Shown here: one piece after another, positions 7,378 through 16,474 of the stretch
How positions within the stretch are numbered: position 1 is the first letter of the stretch
How the letters are laid out: the number at the start of each line of letters is the position of its first letter
Origin: a virus
IMG/VR virus record: IMGVR_UViG_3300037493_002896
Location: 1-25,858 of that record
DNA length: 25,858 nt
Strand: one strand, 5' to 3'
The notes under the pieces: generated by a model
What the model saw: only the letters and a program-made list of their open reading frames with translations
The model's database searches: none
Told to the model about the DNA's origin: nothing
Made by a program: the position numbers and the translations under genes

Positions 7378-9216
7378 TCAATCTCTTAGCAATTTGCTCA
7401 AAGCTTCTTCCATAGAACCCAAAGAATTTCTTGCTCCGGATAAATCAATATATGAATCACCCTGTAAATCATCACTTTCTAATAGGATATTTAGGTTATT
7501 TTTTTCTTTATTTTCAGGTAATCCTCCCGCTTCACCTCCTGGTTCAGGTCCTCCCATAGGTGGTCCCATCGGTTCAGGTCCTCCCATCGGTTCTCCCCCC
7601 ATCGGTGGTAAACCTCCCATATCACCCCCTTCAGCTGGTGGTGGGGCAGTTTCAGTTGATCCTGATTTAACTTTATATAACTTATCTACAGTATCAAACA
7701 TACCTGTATGTGTGATTATTGTTGGTGTGTTAGTAAGTTCGGCAGCAACTGCTCTCTCTAATCTCATTTGTTGAACATCCAACTTAATATCCTCATCTGA
7801 GAAACCAAAAATATGTTTCTTAGCCCAAGTTGCTGATGTAGGTGCAAGAGTATTTGGTATTTCACTTACAAGATCTTTATAAAGTAACACCTTTTCTTTC
7901 CAAACATCAACCATTAATAGATCGGCTTGTTTTGATGGGTTAGTAAGACCTAATGTGAAGTTTTGTAATTCATCCTCAAAACCTAATAAGAATAAGTGAA
8001 TGATTGCAACCTTATTTAATTCTGCAATCATACTTTTTTGTATTTTATGTATGGTTCTTGCAAAACGAATATCCTGTAATGATAGGTTTTTACCATCACC
8101 AACAACTTCCTCAAACCCTAAATATGCTTTTGGTACACGTAATGCGGTAACCAATTTCTTTTGGATGTATTCAATATCGGCAATTTCAGATAAGTTTGAT
8201 GCTCCGGCTAATGTTTCAATCGGCATTGTTTGTGTTGCGTCTCTAACAGGTACAAAGTAATCTTGATCTACCGCCATTTGGTTAAAACGTAAATCAACAT
8301 TTCCTGTTTTTGAATCAACCACCTGATCTCTTTTAAATTTATTTGCAACACGTTGTACATATGCTTCAACATCCTTATCATCCATATTACCAACAAAAAC
8401 TTTAAATACTCTTCGTTCAGGTGCTCTTGATGTACGATAGATTAACATCGCATCTTCAGATAATATTAATTGTTTCCATATTCTTCTTGCTTTTTCCAAC
8501 ATAGATGTTCCATATGGTAATTTTCTATCATCACCTAACAATCTAAAGTGGGCAATCTCCCAAGAACTAAATTCCATATCTTTAACTTTCCAGTGGAATC
8601 TTAATCCTTTCTGTTTTGGATCAACCTCAGCATTGACAGATTTTGCTGCCATACCTCTCTCCAATCGTTCAATCTCAATATTAGGTAATTGCATACATCC
8701 AACAATACCTTTTTCTGGGTCCAATTTTAAATAGACAAAGTTATCACCATATTTACAGGTATTTCTTGTCCACATTGCCAAATTGGTATTGATATCCAAC
8801 ACATTATTAAATAAATCTGCAAGAATACCTTTTATTCTTTTTGATTCCGAATAAATTTGTAAAATAAAACCATCTTGATCCGAAGTTGTTGATTCTTCAG
8901 AATATATATCCAACGCAGTTGATATCTCAGGAGTAAATTCCATAGATTCATAATCATAAAATGCCGCAATTCTTGTTGGTTCATAATAAATTGCTTGAGT
9001 ATATAAATTATTCTCAATTTTTGCCCATTGCCCCGACAAATACATCGTTTGTTGAGATTGGAGTTTCTCCTTCTCAAATTCTTGTTTATCTGTGGTTCTT
9101 AATAATTCTTTTTTATCAAACTTATATGTTGGATAATCTTGATTTAACAATGAGTTAGGCCCAAATGCTTGAGATAGTCTTTGCCAAATTGTTAGATTGT
9201 TTTGATTTTGTTCCAT
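7378..9216 (-). CDS. gp20: Portal vertex protein, T4 gp20 family
   Basis: This 612-aa subunit forms the dodecameric ring through which DNA enters and leaves the head and on which the terminase docks. The gp20 pattern is clear: YESMEFTPEISTALDIYSEE (about 89-108), WTRNTCKYGDNFVYLKLD (about 149-166), FRLLGDDRKLPYGTSMLEKA (about 225-244), then YRTSRAPERRVFKVFVGNM. A further signature lies around LRVPKAYLGFEE and LSLQDIRFARTI. The C-terminal ~90 residues hold a Gly/Pro/Met-rich linker (about 523-572, with repeats of PMGGPEP type) before a short acidic helix. That low-complexity tail is longer than in T4 gp20. Identity is secure. Confidence 0.95.
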   Translation of the reverse strand: MEQNQNNLTIWQRLSQAFGPNSLLNQDYPTYKFDKKELLRTTDKQEFEKEKLQSQQTMYLSGQWAKIENNLYTQAIYYEPTRIAAFYDYESMEFTPEISTALDIYSEESTTSDQDGFILQIYSESKRIKGILADLFNNVLDINTNLAMWTRNTCKYGDNFVYLKLDPEKGIVGCMQLPNIEIERLERGMAAKSVNAEVDPKQKGLRFHWKVKDMEFSSWEIAHFRLLGDDRKLPYGTSMLEKARRIWKQLILSEDAMLIYRTSRAPERRVFKVFVGNMDDKDVEAYVQRVANKFKRDQVVDSKTGNVDLRFNQMAVDQDYFVPVRDATQTMPIETLAGASNLSEIADIEYIQKKLVTALRVPKAYLGFEEVVGDGKNLSLQDIRFARTIHKIQKSMIAELNKVAIIHLFLLGFEDELQNFTLGLTNPSKQADLLMVDVWKEKVLLYKDLVSEIPNTLAPTSATWAKKHIFGFSDEDIKLDVQQMRLERAVAAELTNTPTIITHTGMFDTVDKLYKVKSGSTETAPPPAEGGDMGGLPPMGGEPMGGPEPMGPPMGGPEPGGEAGGLPENKEKNNLNILLESDDLQGDSYIDLSGARNSLGSMEEALSKLLRD

Positions 9217-9258
9217 ATTGACTATTTAATTTTTTTTATATAATATTACTTGAGTTAT

Positions 9259-9510
9259 TTAATAAGTCCATACCAAATGATCCCCATATTGGGTTATTAA
9301 TGATTGGTTATTTTGTGTTAAAATATAATTTGTTATAATAACTGGAGGTGCCGGTGGAACATAATTTTGTTCTCTATTTGTATCAGGTAAAGATCCCTTT
9401 TTGTTAAAAGTTAATGGAAATCTTTTTGCACTTAACACAGGTTGTCCCGGAACAATCAATGTACTACCCGCAATTATGTTTCCCGACCTTTTTCTTTTAT
9501 TTAAACCCAT
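9259..9510 (-). CDS. Small unknown protein between gp17 and gp20
   Basis: This 83-aa protein has a basic start (MGLNKRKRSGN), a beta-rich core (IIAGSTLIVPGQPVLS) and a Pro-rich stretch (YVPPAPPVIITNYIL). It was not recognised. T4 has tail sheath gp18 and tube gp19 between genes 17 and 20; here only this small gene fills the gap. The composition suits a small structural or decoration protein. The TATTTAT motif 12 nt upstream and the position between two late genes support it as real. Confidence 0.7.
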   Translation of the reverse strand: MGLNKRKRSGNIIAGSTLIVPGQPVLSAKRFPLTFNKKGSLPDTNREQNYVPPAPPVIITNYILTQNNQSLITQYGDHLVWTY

Positions 9511-9522
9511 TATACTTTATTT

Positions 9523-9529
9523 ATAAATA
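9523..9529 (-). promoter_or_regulatory. Late-type promoter motif TATTTAT (83-aa gene)
   Basis: TATTTAT in gene direction, 12 nt before the ATG. Here it extends to TATTTATAAATA, so the motif also reads as TATAAATA on the same strand, the T4 late-promoter form. Confidence 0.5.
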
Positions 9530-11293
9530 CTATCTACCACCAAATAACCAACCATATGTTTCATAATCCTTTCTAGATGCTCCCGAATTATTGTTTCTAT
9601 TATCAAATCCAAAATGTGGCATTTGTGGATTAAAGTTTATTATCTCCTTAACCGATTCGTTATTGGTAACCGTCCAAGAATCTAACATTGCTTTAGTTTG
9701 TTCTGTTACCCTCTCAAGATTAGAGAAGGATGATTCACCAACATATAGGGCAATTGATATAGACATAATCAAATCATCGTGATGACCCTTTTGGTGGTCA
9801 GGTCTACCATTCACATAAACAAAGGTGTTCATCTCATTAAACAATCTTGAACTATAAATTCTAAATTTATGTCTCATTCCTTCTTCAAAGGCAGCAATAA
9901 TTTGAACTCGTTTGTTATTAAAGTTTATTCCCGGTATTTTATCTAACGCTTTTGGGTCATATTTCCACGTATTATTTTGATCAATACCATCAACATACAT
10001 ATTTTTATAACCAAGTTCCTGTAGTTTTCTTGATGTTGCAATTCCCATACCACCGGTGATATCTATCACGATAAAACAAGAATACATATTCCCCCATTTA
10101 TATGCAATTTCTGCCAATACATCAGGTGGAATTTTTCCAATATATTCTAATACTTGTTCTCTTGCATCAAAATCAATAATTTGTATTGTACTAAAATCCT
10201 CACTATCACCACGACTCACATCAACACCCATAATGTATTTATGTCCAACAACTGGTTCTTTCCATATCCATAAAGAATTACCCATCATTTTATTTGCGGG
10301 TTCTTTTATCATATTTTCACGAATTGTTTGTAACATATTTGAATCAAAGACATTATCACCTGATCCAAGAAAATTACATTCTAACTCCTGAGATACCTTT
10401 CTTTTATCGTATTTAAGTTTCTTAACCATCCCTTCAAACCAAATGGAACAAGGTTTATAACCCGTATCCATAATTGTTTTTAGATCATCATAATTCCGAG
10501 TTTCAAAAGGTATTCCCTCCCAACTCAATATTTGGTCTTCAGTATATTCTTCTTTATTTAACAAATAATGTATAATATTCTCAGTTTTTACTAAATATAA
10601 ATCCCTAGTATATCTTGGATCTCTAAACCAATACATTTCGGTAATTTTAAAATCATTCATATTTCTTAATGCCTGATCGTATATCTCATAATAAATTGGG
10701 TCATATCCGTTTGGTGTAGAAACAACGATTACTTTACCCCCCGTAGATAGGGATGCCATACAAGCCGCCCAAAAATCACTATCCGCCTCAATAAAGGCCG
10801 CCTCATCAAATATTAATATTGTTGGGGTAAATCCACGAAGTGCATCTTTTGATGTTGCAACCGCTTTAACCTCACAACCATTTGTTAATTTATAATGTTT
10901 CTGTGAATTTTTTTCAGTTGAGAAATCCGCACCAACCCATTTTGGCCATTGTGCAACAAATGCTTTAATCTTATTTGCCATCTCCAACGACGTATCAAGT
11001 TTGTTTGCAATAATTAGGATTTTTTCAGGTTTATTTTTTTTTGCAAATGCAAGTTTCTTGGATACCCATGCCGCAGTTACTGTTGATACACCCGCCTGAC
11101 GATACTTTAATGCAATGTTCTCATTATATTTATCGTAATCCTCCAACAAAGATATTTGGTCAGGAAATAGTTGTAATGGAACATATTGTGATACCGTATT
11201 GTCGTATGTTTGTAGATAGGTTTTTAACGCATATGGAGTATCTTTCATACACTTTACATACTCTAACGTTAATTGTTCTTTAGTAAAACTCAT
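9530..11293 (-). CDS. gp17: Terminase large subunit, T4 gp17 family
   Basis: This 587-aa packaging motor has an N-terminal ATPase and a C-terminal nuclease. The variant Walker A is YRQAGVST (64-71), the Walker B plus catalytic Glu is ILIFDEAAF (159-167), and the coupling motif is VVSTPNG (190-196). The RNase H-like nuclease shows MGVDVSRGDSEDFS, then FIVIDITGGMG, then GHHDDLIMSISIAL, supplying the three acidic metal ligands. The length is close to T4 gp17 (610 aa). No small terminase (gp16) was recognised next to it. It is preceded by a terminator and its own TATTTAT motif. Identity is secure. Confidence 0.96.
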   Translation of the reverse strand: MSFTKEQLTLEYVKCMKDTPYALKTYLQTYDNTVSQYVPLQLFPDQISLLEDYDKYNENIALKYRQAGVSTVTAAWVSKKLAFAKKNKPEKILIIANKLDTSLEMANKIKAFVAQWPKWVGADFSTEKNSQKHYKLTNGCEVKAVATSKDALRGFTPTILIFDEAAFIEADSDFWAACMASLSTGGKVIVVSTPNGYDPIYYEIYDQALRNMNDFKITEMYWFRDPRYTRDLYLVKTENIIHYLLNKEEYTEDQILSWEGIPFETRNYDDLKTIMDTGYKPCSIWFEGMVKKLKYDKRKVSQELECNFLGSGDNVFDSNMLQTIRENMIKEPANKMMGNSLWIWKEPVVGHKYIMGVDVSRGDSEDFSTIQIIDFDAREQVLEYIGKIPPDVLAEIAYKWGNMYSCFIVIDITGGMGIATSRKLQELGYKNMYVDGIDQNNTWKYDPKALDKIPGINFNNKRVQIIAAFEEGMRHKFRIYSSRLFNEMNTFVYVNGRPDHQKGHHDDLIMSISIALYVGESSFSNLERVTEQTKAMLDSWTVTNNESVKEIINFNPQMPHFGFDNRNNNSGASRKDYETYGWLFGGR

Positions 11294-11307
11294 AGTACTA
11301 TTTAACT

Positions 11308-11314
11308 ATAAATA
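11308..11314 (-). promoter_or_regulatory. Late-type promoter motif TATTTAT (gp17)
   Basis: TATTTAT in gene direction, 14 nt before the gp17 ATG and just downstream of the terminator of the preceding operon. Confidence 0.5.
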
Positions 11315-11316
11315 TC

Positions 11317-11350
11317 AAAACCCCCAGTTATTTTCATAAAAGGGGGTTTT
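11317..11350 (-). terminator. Terminator between the four-gene operon and gp17
   Basis: A 9-bp stem pairs AAAACCCCC (11317-11325) with GGGGGTTTT (11342-11350) around a 16-nt loop, with a short U tract on the minus strand. The U tract is short, so termination may be partial. Confidence 0.6.
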
Positions 11351-11369
11351 ACATTAATTAAATACTATT

Positions 11370-12728
11370 TTATAATCCTAACTGAGATAATAGATCATCA
11401 TCTTCATCCTCATCTTCTTCTTGATCATTTCCTTTATATCTTTGATAATCTCTTTTTGCTTTATCCAAAATTTCTCTAAATTTACGTTTTGCTTTTTCAT
11501 TATCCGCAGGTACTTCAGAGATAACATTAGCCATAATATCTTTTAAAAATTGTTCAGCTGGAATACCATATAAAATTCTTTCAAAGAATGGTAATAACTC
11601 TCTATTTTCAACATTAATTGTTAATTCGTCAGGTAGTAATGTTTTTAATTTTCTTACTAATTCACCACCAACTCTAAATTGCATTGGTTCATTCGGCATT
11701 ATGTCTGTTTGTCCCATAACATCTTGTGCCATACCAGGATCAACATCTCTCCATTGTTCTCTTGATGCAACGGATGCAAAACCTTTAACTAATTCGTGTA
11801 ATAAGATTGGAAATATAATACCATTAGCAACAACGGCATCCATTCCTTCGTCCTCACCTTCTTCATCGTCATCGTCATCGTCATCACTACTCTCAATTTT
11901 TGATGATCCTGCAGCATTACCACCCATCGCTTCAATTAGATCTTCTTCAGTAAAATACATAAGATCATTTGCCGACATAATTTTATTATATAATGAATAT
12001 AACCTTGGGTCTATTTCATCCAATCTATCTTTAAATGATTGATAACTAAATTGACCTCTTTTACCTTTACCTTGAATAATTGCGTTAATTACGTGACGTT
12101 TCTCAATTTCTAATTGTCTTTGTTCTTCAGGTGTTAATTCGTCAATATCAAATGAAAAGTTTGGTGGTAACTCCAATTTAGGAAGTTTTGCTTTAGCCAT
12201 TTGGAATTCATTTGGGTTAATTCTTTGTTCATTTAAAAATGCCTCAACATTAATAAACTCAAACCCATATCTTGTACCAGCACCTTCGATTGGTGACTTA
12301 TTAATTGATCCCCCTTCTATCGCCTCCTCAAGAGTTGATGTATAAGGCATCCATCCTTCTTCTTTTGCTGCGATTTCAACTGCTAAATCTTTTAACTCAC
12401 TCTTATGTGAATTTTCAATCATCATTGCTTGTTCTACCGATCTCATTTGTTCCATTTGTATAGATCTTTTAACCAAAGGTCTTGTTATATTCTCCTCAGT
12501 TCCAAAATATCTTTTTACATAATCAACAACTTCTTTAAATCTCGTTCCTGCAATTTTTTCTACGTCAGAAACACCACCTTTAAATGCTCTGTTTTTTGCG
12601 TATATTCCTTCTGGATCCTCAACTTTTTTCTGACTCTTTGGATCCATTCTCTCAGGATAATCACCATAATCAACAGGGGCTTCTTTTATTACCTTTCTGA
12701 TCAATCTTTCTAAATCTTTATTTCCCAT
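11370..12728 (-). CDS. Large probable virion-associated protein, unknown
   Basis: This 452-aa, mainly helical protein is charged throughout. Its start, NKDLERLIRKVIKEAPVDYG, is an amphipathic leader like that of several neighbours. The middle holds FLNEQRINPNEFQMAKAKLP (about 174-193). An Asp/Glu run (near residue 290, ESSDDDDDDDEEGEDEG) separates it from a more ordered C-terminal domain (LLHELVKGFASVASREQW, PGMAQDVMGQTDIMPNEPMQ). An acidic tail precedes LLSQLGL. No family was recognised. It is the last gene of a four-gene operon (1-nt gap to the previous stop) directly upstream of the terminase, so head or internal-protein roles are plausible. Confidence 0.78.
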   Translation of the reverse strand: MGNKDLERLIRKVIKEAPVDYGDYPERMDPKSQKKVEDPEGIYAKNRAFKGGVSDVEKIAGTRFKEVVDYVKRYFGTEENITRPLVKRSIQMEQMRSVEQAMMIENSHKSELKDLAVEIAAKEEGWMPYTSTLEEAIEGGSINKSPIEGAGTRYGFEFINVEAFLNEQRINPNEFQMAKAKLPKLELPPNFSFDIDELTPEEQRQLEIEKRHVINAIIQGKGKRGQFSYQSFKDRLDEIDPRLYSLYNKIMSANDLMYFTEEDLIEAMGGNAAGSSKIESSDDDDDDDEEGEDEGMDAVVANGIIFPILLHELVKGFASVASREQWRDVDPGMAQDVMGQTDIMPNEPMQFRVGGELVRKLKTLLPDELTINVENRELLPFFERILYGIPAEQFLKDIMANVISEVPADNEKAKRKFREILDKAKRDYQRYKGNDQEEDEDEDDDLLSQLGL

Positions 12729-12729
12729 C

Positions 12730-13767
12730 TTAATATAGTGCTTTTTTAATTTGATTAATAAATGTCATTTTAACATCTTCTTTACTATTACCTCTTGGTT
12801 TCTCTTTAACGCCAGGATTAGGGTTCTTAAATGGGTTGTCTCGTCTTTTTGGTGGAGTTTTAATTCCAGGTTCTTTTACGGGAGCCTCTTTTTCTTTAGT
12901 ATTTTCATCCATATCTTTTCTATGTCCTCTTGGGTTTTCTTTTGTTCCCGGATTAGGATTTTTAAATGGATTATCCCTTTCTTTACCTTTTTCTTTTGTT
13001 CTTTCTTTTGTTCTTTCTTTTGTTCTTTCTTTTTCTTTTGTTCCGTTTTCTTCCATAGACATTCTACCCATAGATGAAAGTTTACCAATTGGTCTGTTCA
13101 TTTTATTCATTTCAATTCCTGATTCATGACTAAACATAGACATTTTTTTCGGGTTTCTCAACATCATATCTTCCGATCTTTCTGAAATATTTTTCTTTAA
13201 ATCACCTTTAGTGATTCTTGGGTTAATATTTTTTTCAATCATCTCCATTATTCTATCTTCCAAATATTGTTCATTACTTTCTTTCTGAACTTTCTTTTTG
13301 TAATCTACAGTTTTTTCAGGATTTTTCTTTTCCGGCATTTTCTTGTAATCTTTTTTTGTGGTTTCATCAGAAAATTCTTTAGCCATATTACACCATTTTG
13401 TTTTTTCTTTACCTTTACTGTTATTACATTTTGACCAAAATAAACCTTGTTGTGATTTTGATTTAAATTTTTCGGTAATTTCTGATTCTTTAGTTTCACC
13501 AGTACCAACAGGTTTAGTTTGAGACATCATTGTTATTCCTTTAGGGTCAACATTAATATCGGTACCATTCACACTTAAATTTGCTTGTGAACCTGGAGAT
13601 ATAACAGTTTTATATCCTGTTTGTTGAGTTGTTTCAACCTCTTCTTTAGTTTCTTCCTTTTTAAACCTTTCAGCCAAAACTCTAATTTGTCTTTCTGACA
13701 TATTAGTTAGTGTTGAGAAATGGATACCATTCTCAAGTAATGTTAATGTATGGTTATTAGTTTTCAT
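12730..13767 (-). CDS. Lys/Glu-rich protein with repeats and an SKSQQ...PEKK motif
   Basis: This 345-aa protein looks largely disordered. Residues 103-147 (SKSQQGLFWSKC ... NMAKEFSD ... DYKKMPEKK) resemble a small motif common in phage proteins and in DUF3008-like proteins (KSxSQQ ... GLPEKK); here it also carries two Cys (114, 126). Residues 243-263 are KERT repeats. Residues 264-281 and 309-326 are near-identical copies starting RDNPFKNPNPG and ending PRG. The C-terminus is a short helix (FINQIKKALY). It overlaps the previous gene by 11 nt and the next starts 1 nt after it, so translation is coupled. Function is unknown; an internal virion or DNA-binding protein is possible given its charge. 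Confidence 0.75.
   Translation of the reverse strand: MKTNNHTLTLLENGIHFSTLTNMSERQIRVLAERFKKEETKEEVETTQQTGYKTVISPGSQANLSVNGTDINVDPKGITMMSQTKPVGTGETKESEITEKFKSKSQQGLFWSKCNNSKGKEKTKWCNMAKEFSDETTKKDYKKMPEKKNPEKTVDYKKKVQKESNEQYLEDRIMEMIEKNINPRITKGDLKKNISERSEDMMLRNPKKMSMFSHESGIEMNKMNRPIGKLSSMGRMSMEENGTKEKERTKERTKERTKEKGKERDNPFKNPNPGTKENPRGHRKDMDENTKEKEAPVKEPGIKTPPKRRDNPFKNPNPGVKEKPRGNSKEDVKMTFINQIKKALY
12989..13042. repeat. 12-bp tandem repeat inside the Lys/Glu-rich gene
   Basis: The unit CTTTCTTTTGTT is repeated about four times with small changes, encoding the KERT/KEKE repeats. Repeats like this gain or lose copies by replication slippage. Confidence 0.8.
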
Positions 13768-14164
13768 ATACTACTTTTTTTTCGAACTCAAGAACGATAT
13801 CTCGTTCATATAATTTATCTTTTACTTCTTCTTCGGTTTGACCAAATTTAAAAACAAGTCTTTTTATTATTGAGAAATCTAAGTTTTCACCTTCACTCTC
13901 CCACCCTAACGCAATAACATCGTCAGTTGCGTCCATAATAGAAAAAACATCAGAGTTTTGTATCAACTCTAATGTTATTTCACCGTTTCTTAATACTCCA
14001 ACTTTCTTGATATGTTCAATGTCCGGAGGTAAGGGATAACCATTTGCTGGTTTTGATTCCCAATTTTCTCCCCAAACTTCTAAAGTGTCTGAAAATATAA
14101 ATTCATATATATTGTCTCCTTTATAGTTTGGTCCTAGACCATTGATATAAATCAATTTATTCAT
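13757..14164 (-). CDS. Unknown 135-aa protein
   Basis: This 135-aa acidic alpha/beta protein starts MNKLIYINGLGPNYKGDN and contains TLEVWGENWESKPANGYPLP, then ALGWESEGENLDF. No family was recognised. It overlaps the upstream gene by 4 nt (ATGA-type) and the downstream gene by 11 nt, so it belongs to a tightly coupled operon. The compact, non-repetitive sequence between two low-complexity genes suggests a folded partner protein. Function is not known. Confidence 0.78.
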   Translation of the reverse strand: MNKLIYINGLGPNYKGDNIYEFIFSDTLEVWGENWESKPANGYPLPPDIEHIKKVGVLRNGEITLELIQNSDVFSIMDATDDVIALGWESEGENLDFSIIKRLVFKFGQTEEEVKDKLYERDIVLEFEKKVVYEN

Positions 14165-15609
14165 ATAACACTTCCTCGTGTGGATATCTTATACTCTTGG
14201 TTATTTAATTGGAATACCAAATTTTTCTTATTAGTTATACCAACTAATTCAGCCTTTTTATTTTCATCTAAGAATTTAATTGCCGATCTCTCTTGACGAA
14301 CATTTTCAGATAATCTTTCAATTTCTGATCTTGTTTCTCTTAAGTGAAGAAACGTTGTTTTCTTATTTTCATTAATTTGTTTTTCAGCATCTTCTACTGA
14401 AAAATATTTTTTAAGGATACTATCAACTTTAGCCTCACTAAATGTACCGTGTGATAAATGATCGTCATTCATTCTGTGGATCTTCTTTCTAGCACCTCTT
14501 GGGTTAAAATCTTCTTCTTCCTCGTCTTCATCTGAATAACCGAAATCGTCTGATCCGTCAGCTCTAAATTCTCCGAAATCTTCATCATTTTCTACATCAT
14601 ACTCGTCGTCGTCATCCATCATAGAACTAAAGTCTATTTCATCATCACCTTCATCAAACATTTCGTCCATACTATGTAATTTGTTACTTAATGACCCAGC
14701 ATATGCTCCACCTACACTATTTACAACTTTTTTACCAAAATTCATCATTTCAGCCATTTCACCTTCAGGTGCTGGTTCTTCTATTCCTTCCTCAGGCATT
14801 GGTTCTTCCATACCCATACCCATATCAATTTCTTCATCACCTTCTTCATCTCCAATTCCTTCTTCTTCACCTTCAAAACGAGACATAATCTCATCAACAT
14901 CATCTTCTTCCAATTTATCCAAATCCAAAGATGATAAAATAGAATTAATTACATATTTAACATCATTTCCTGTCATACCCTCATCCTCGTCTTCAGACTT
15001 AGATTCAAGATCACGTATTTTTTGTGCTAATTTACCCGTTAATTTTTGAATTGATTTAAAAGTAACTTCTTCACCATCGTCTTCAGGTTCTTCCATTTCA
15101 GGTTCTTCCATATCCATTTCAGGTTCTGGCATCGGTTCTTCTTCAGGTGCAGGTGCCGGTGATGGAACAGGTGCGGGAGCAGGTACAGGTGCTGGAGCAG
15201 GTACTGCCGCTTGTTCATCAATTTCTTTAGTTCCTTTCTTTAGGAAAAATTTCTTCTCTTCACCAAATAATGAAATTTCTTCTTTATGTTCATTAACCGA
15301 ATTTAATTCTTTAGCCATTAAATTTAATTTTCTAAGTGCTTGAGAATACGATGAATGGTATTTTCTATTTTTCATAGGTTCAGTATATTCTAAAACCCCT
15401 TCAGAAAGTTGTTTCTTAATAATATAACCTGTTTTTTCTTTAACGATCTCATAACGATTACCATCTGCTAACATACGGTTAAAATTTGCCGATTCATTTT
15501 CATTTACAGTGTTTGATTGATGTCCATTATAATTTGAAATCTCAATCATTCGTCTGATTTTGTCCATTCCTTGTAGTTTTTCACTACCAATTGGTTTTAA
15601 ACTTCCCAT
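14161..15609 (-). CDS. Acidic, Pro/Ala-linked probable scaffold or internal protein
   Basis: This 482-aa protein begins with a helical leader (EKLQGMDKIRRMIEIS). A small folded region follows (about 45-125; YEIVKEKTGYIIKKQLSEG, then SSYSQALRKLNLM). A Pro/Ala linker (about 135-155) leads into long Asp/Glu/Met/Pro stretches (about 155-375). The C-terminal ~80 residues are ordered and helical (EAKVDSILKKYFSVEDAEKQ), ending in a predicted beta segment. Composition resembles the gp22-like scaffold, but it is the first gene of the operon upstream of the terminase. Many (I/L)xE tripeptides could be gp21 sites. Function was not recognised. Confidence 0.78.
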   Translation of the reverse strand: MGSLKPIGSEKLQGMDKIRRMIEISNYNGHQSNTVNENESANFNRMLADGNRYEIVKEKTGYIIKKQLSEGVLEYTEPMKNRKYHSSYSQALRKLNLMAKELNSVNEHKEEISLFGEEKKFFLKKGTKEIDEQAAVPAPAPVPAPAPVPSPAPAPEEEPMPEPEMDMEEPEMEEPEDDGEEVTFKSIQKLTGKLAQKIRDLESKSEDEDEGMTGNDVKYVINSILSSLDLDKLEEDDVDEIMSRFEGEEEGIGDEEGDEEIDMGMGMEEPMPEEGIEEPAPEGEMAEMMNFGKKVVNSVGGAYAGSLSNKLHSMDEMFDEGDDEIDFSSMMDDDDEYDVENDEDFGEFRADGSDDFGYSDEDEEEEDFNPRGARKKIHRMNDDHLSHGTFSEAKVDSILKKYFSVEDAEKQINENKKTTFLHLRETRSEIERLSENVRQERSAIKFLDENKKAELVGITNKKNLVFQLNNQEYKISTRGSVI

Positions 15610-15641
15610 TTTATTTTTTTTTATAAAATTATTTTTATTAT

Positions 15642-15648
15642 ATAAATA
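15642..15648 (-). promoter_or_regulatory. Late-type promoter motif TATTTAT (four-gene operon)
   Basis: TATTTAT in gene direction within GTATATTTATATAA, 32 nt before the ATG of the first gene of the 15609-11370 operon. Confidence 0.5.
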
Positions 15649-15708
15649 TACTATAATCGTTGTTTATTATCGTAATGATTAATAATGGTTTATTTTTTGT
15701 TAAAATTT

Positions 15709-16443
15709 TTATTTAATTGATAATTTTTTGTCTAAAAATTCATCACCAAAATTGTGTAATTTTTCAATATAACCATTTCTTCTTAGTGTTTTAAAGACCA
15801 AATTCTCGTTAGAATATTCCCCATCTTTTTCTAAACCACAAGTCCTATATTTCTTTAATTTATCCTTATATTTTTTAAGTGATTTTTTTACGGTTTCAAT
15901 ATCCTCATCTTTCATATTATCAATTACACCATCAATAATATCCATCCATTGGTTGGTTTTATTTTTAATTTGTTCTTTATCTATTGATATTGATTCTTTT
16001 TTAGGGTTGTTTGACCATTCATCAAATAATACCGAATATACCCCACTACTAAAGTGAGTCTCTTCCTCATCTTGGAGATAAAGTTCAACATCATACCCAT
16101 ATATGGTTATATCATGTTTATCATTAAAAATAATTTTTTTTAGATTGAAGAATTCTTTATATAAATCCACTTGGTTGGTTGGAAATTGATTGAAGTTAGC
16201 AACGATGTGTAAATCAACATCGGAATATTTTGACCAATTATAGTTAGATAGAGATCCTGTCATTATTACATCAGTAACGACGACATCCACACCTAAAAAA
16301 TCAATAAATTCGTATGAAATTTCAAGGAGTCGGTCTCTTATTTCAGGATTCATTTTTGCGGATTCCCCCTCACCATCCCATATTTTGGGATTTAATTCTT
16401 TTTGAACTTTAAAACTTGAAAGTATATCCTTGTATTTATCCAT
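15709..16443 (-). CDS. Nucleotidyltransferase-fold protein
   Basis: This 244-aa protein carries the polymerase-beta-type nucleotidyltransferase signature: MTGSLSNYNWSKYSDVDLHI, with Gly-Ser at 63-64 and the metal-binding Asp75 and Asp77. A third acidic residue follows in the strand YDVELYL (Glu120 rather than Asp). The C-terminal part (about 150-244) is helical and basic (KKSLKKYKDKLKKYR). Similar stand-alone nucleotidyltransferases occur in T4-like and other phages; their substrates are mostly unknown (tRNA, small nucleotides or protein). The TATTTAT motif lies only 5 nt upstream. The fold call is good; the substrate is unknown. Confidence 0.85.
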   Translation of the reverse strand: MDKYKDILSSFKVQKELNPKIWDGEGESAKMNPEIRDRLLEISYEFIDFLGVDVVVTDVIMTGSLSNYNWSKYSDVDLHIVANFNQFPTNQVDLYKEFFNLKKIIFNDKHDITIYGYDVELYLQDEEETHFSSGVYSVLFDEWSNNPKKESISIDKEQIKNKTNQWMDIIDGVIDNMKDEDIETVKKSLKKYKDKLKKYRTCGLEKDGEYSNENLVFKTLRRNGYIEKLHNFGDEFLDKKLSIK

Positions 16444-16448
16444 CTATA

Positions 16449-16455
16449 ATAAATA
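16449..16455 (-). promoter_or_regulatory. Late-type promoter motif TATTTAT (nucleotidyltransferase)
   Basis: TATTTAT in gene direction, 5 nt before the ATG. If it is the promoter, the transcript would be leaderless or nearly so. Confidence 0.35.
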
Positions 16456-16474
16456 CAAGGATTAATTGATTTAT

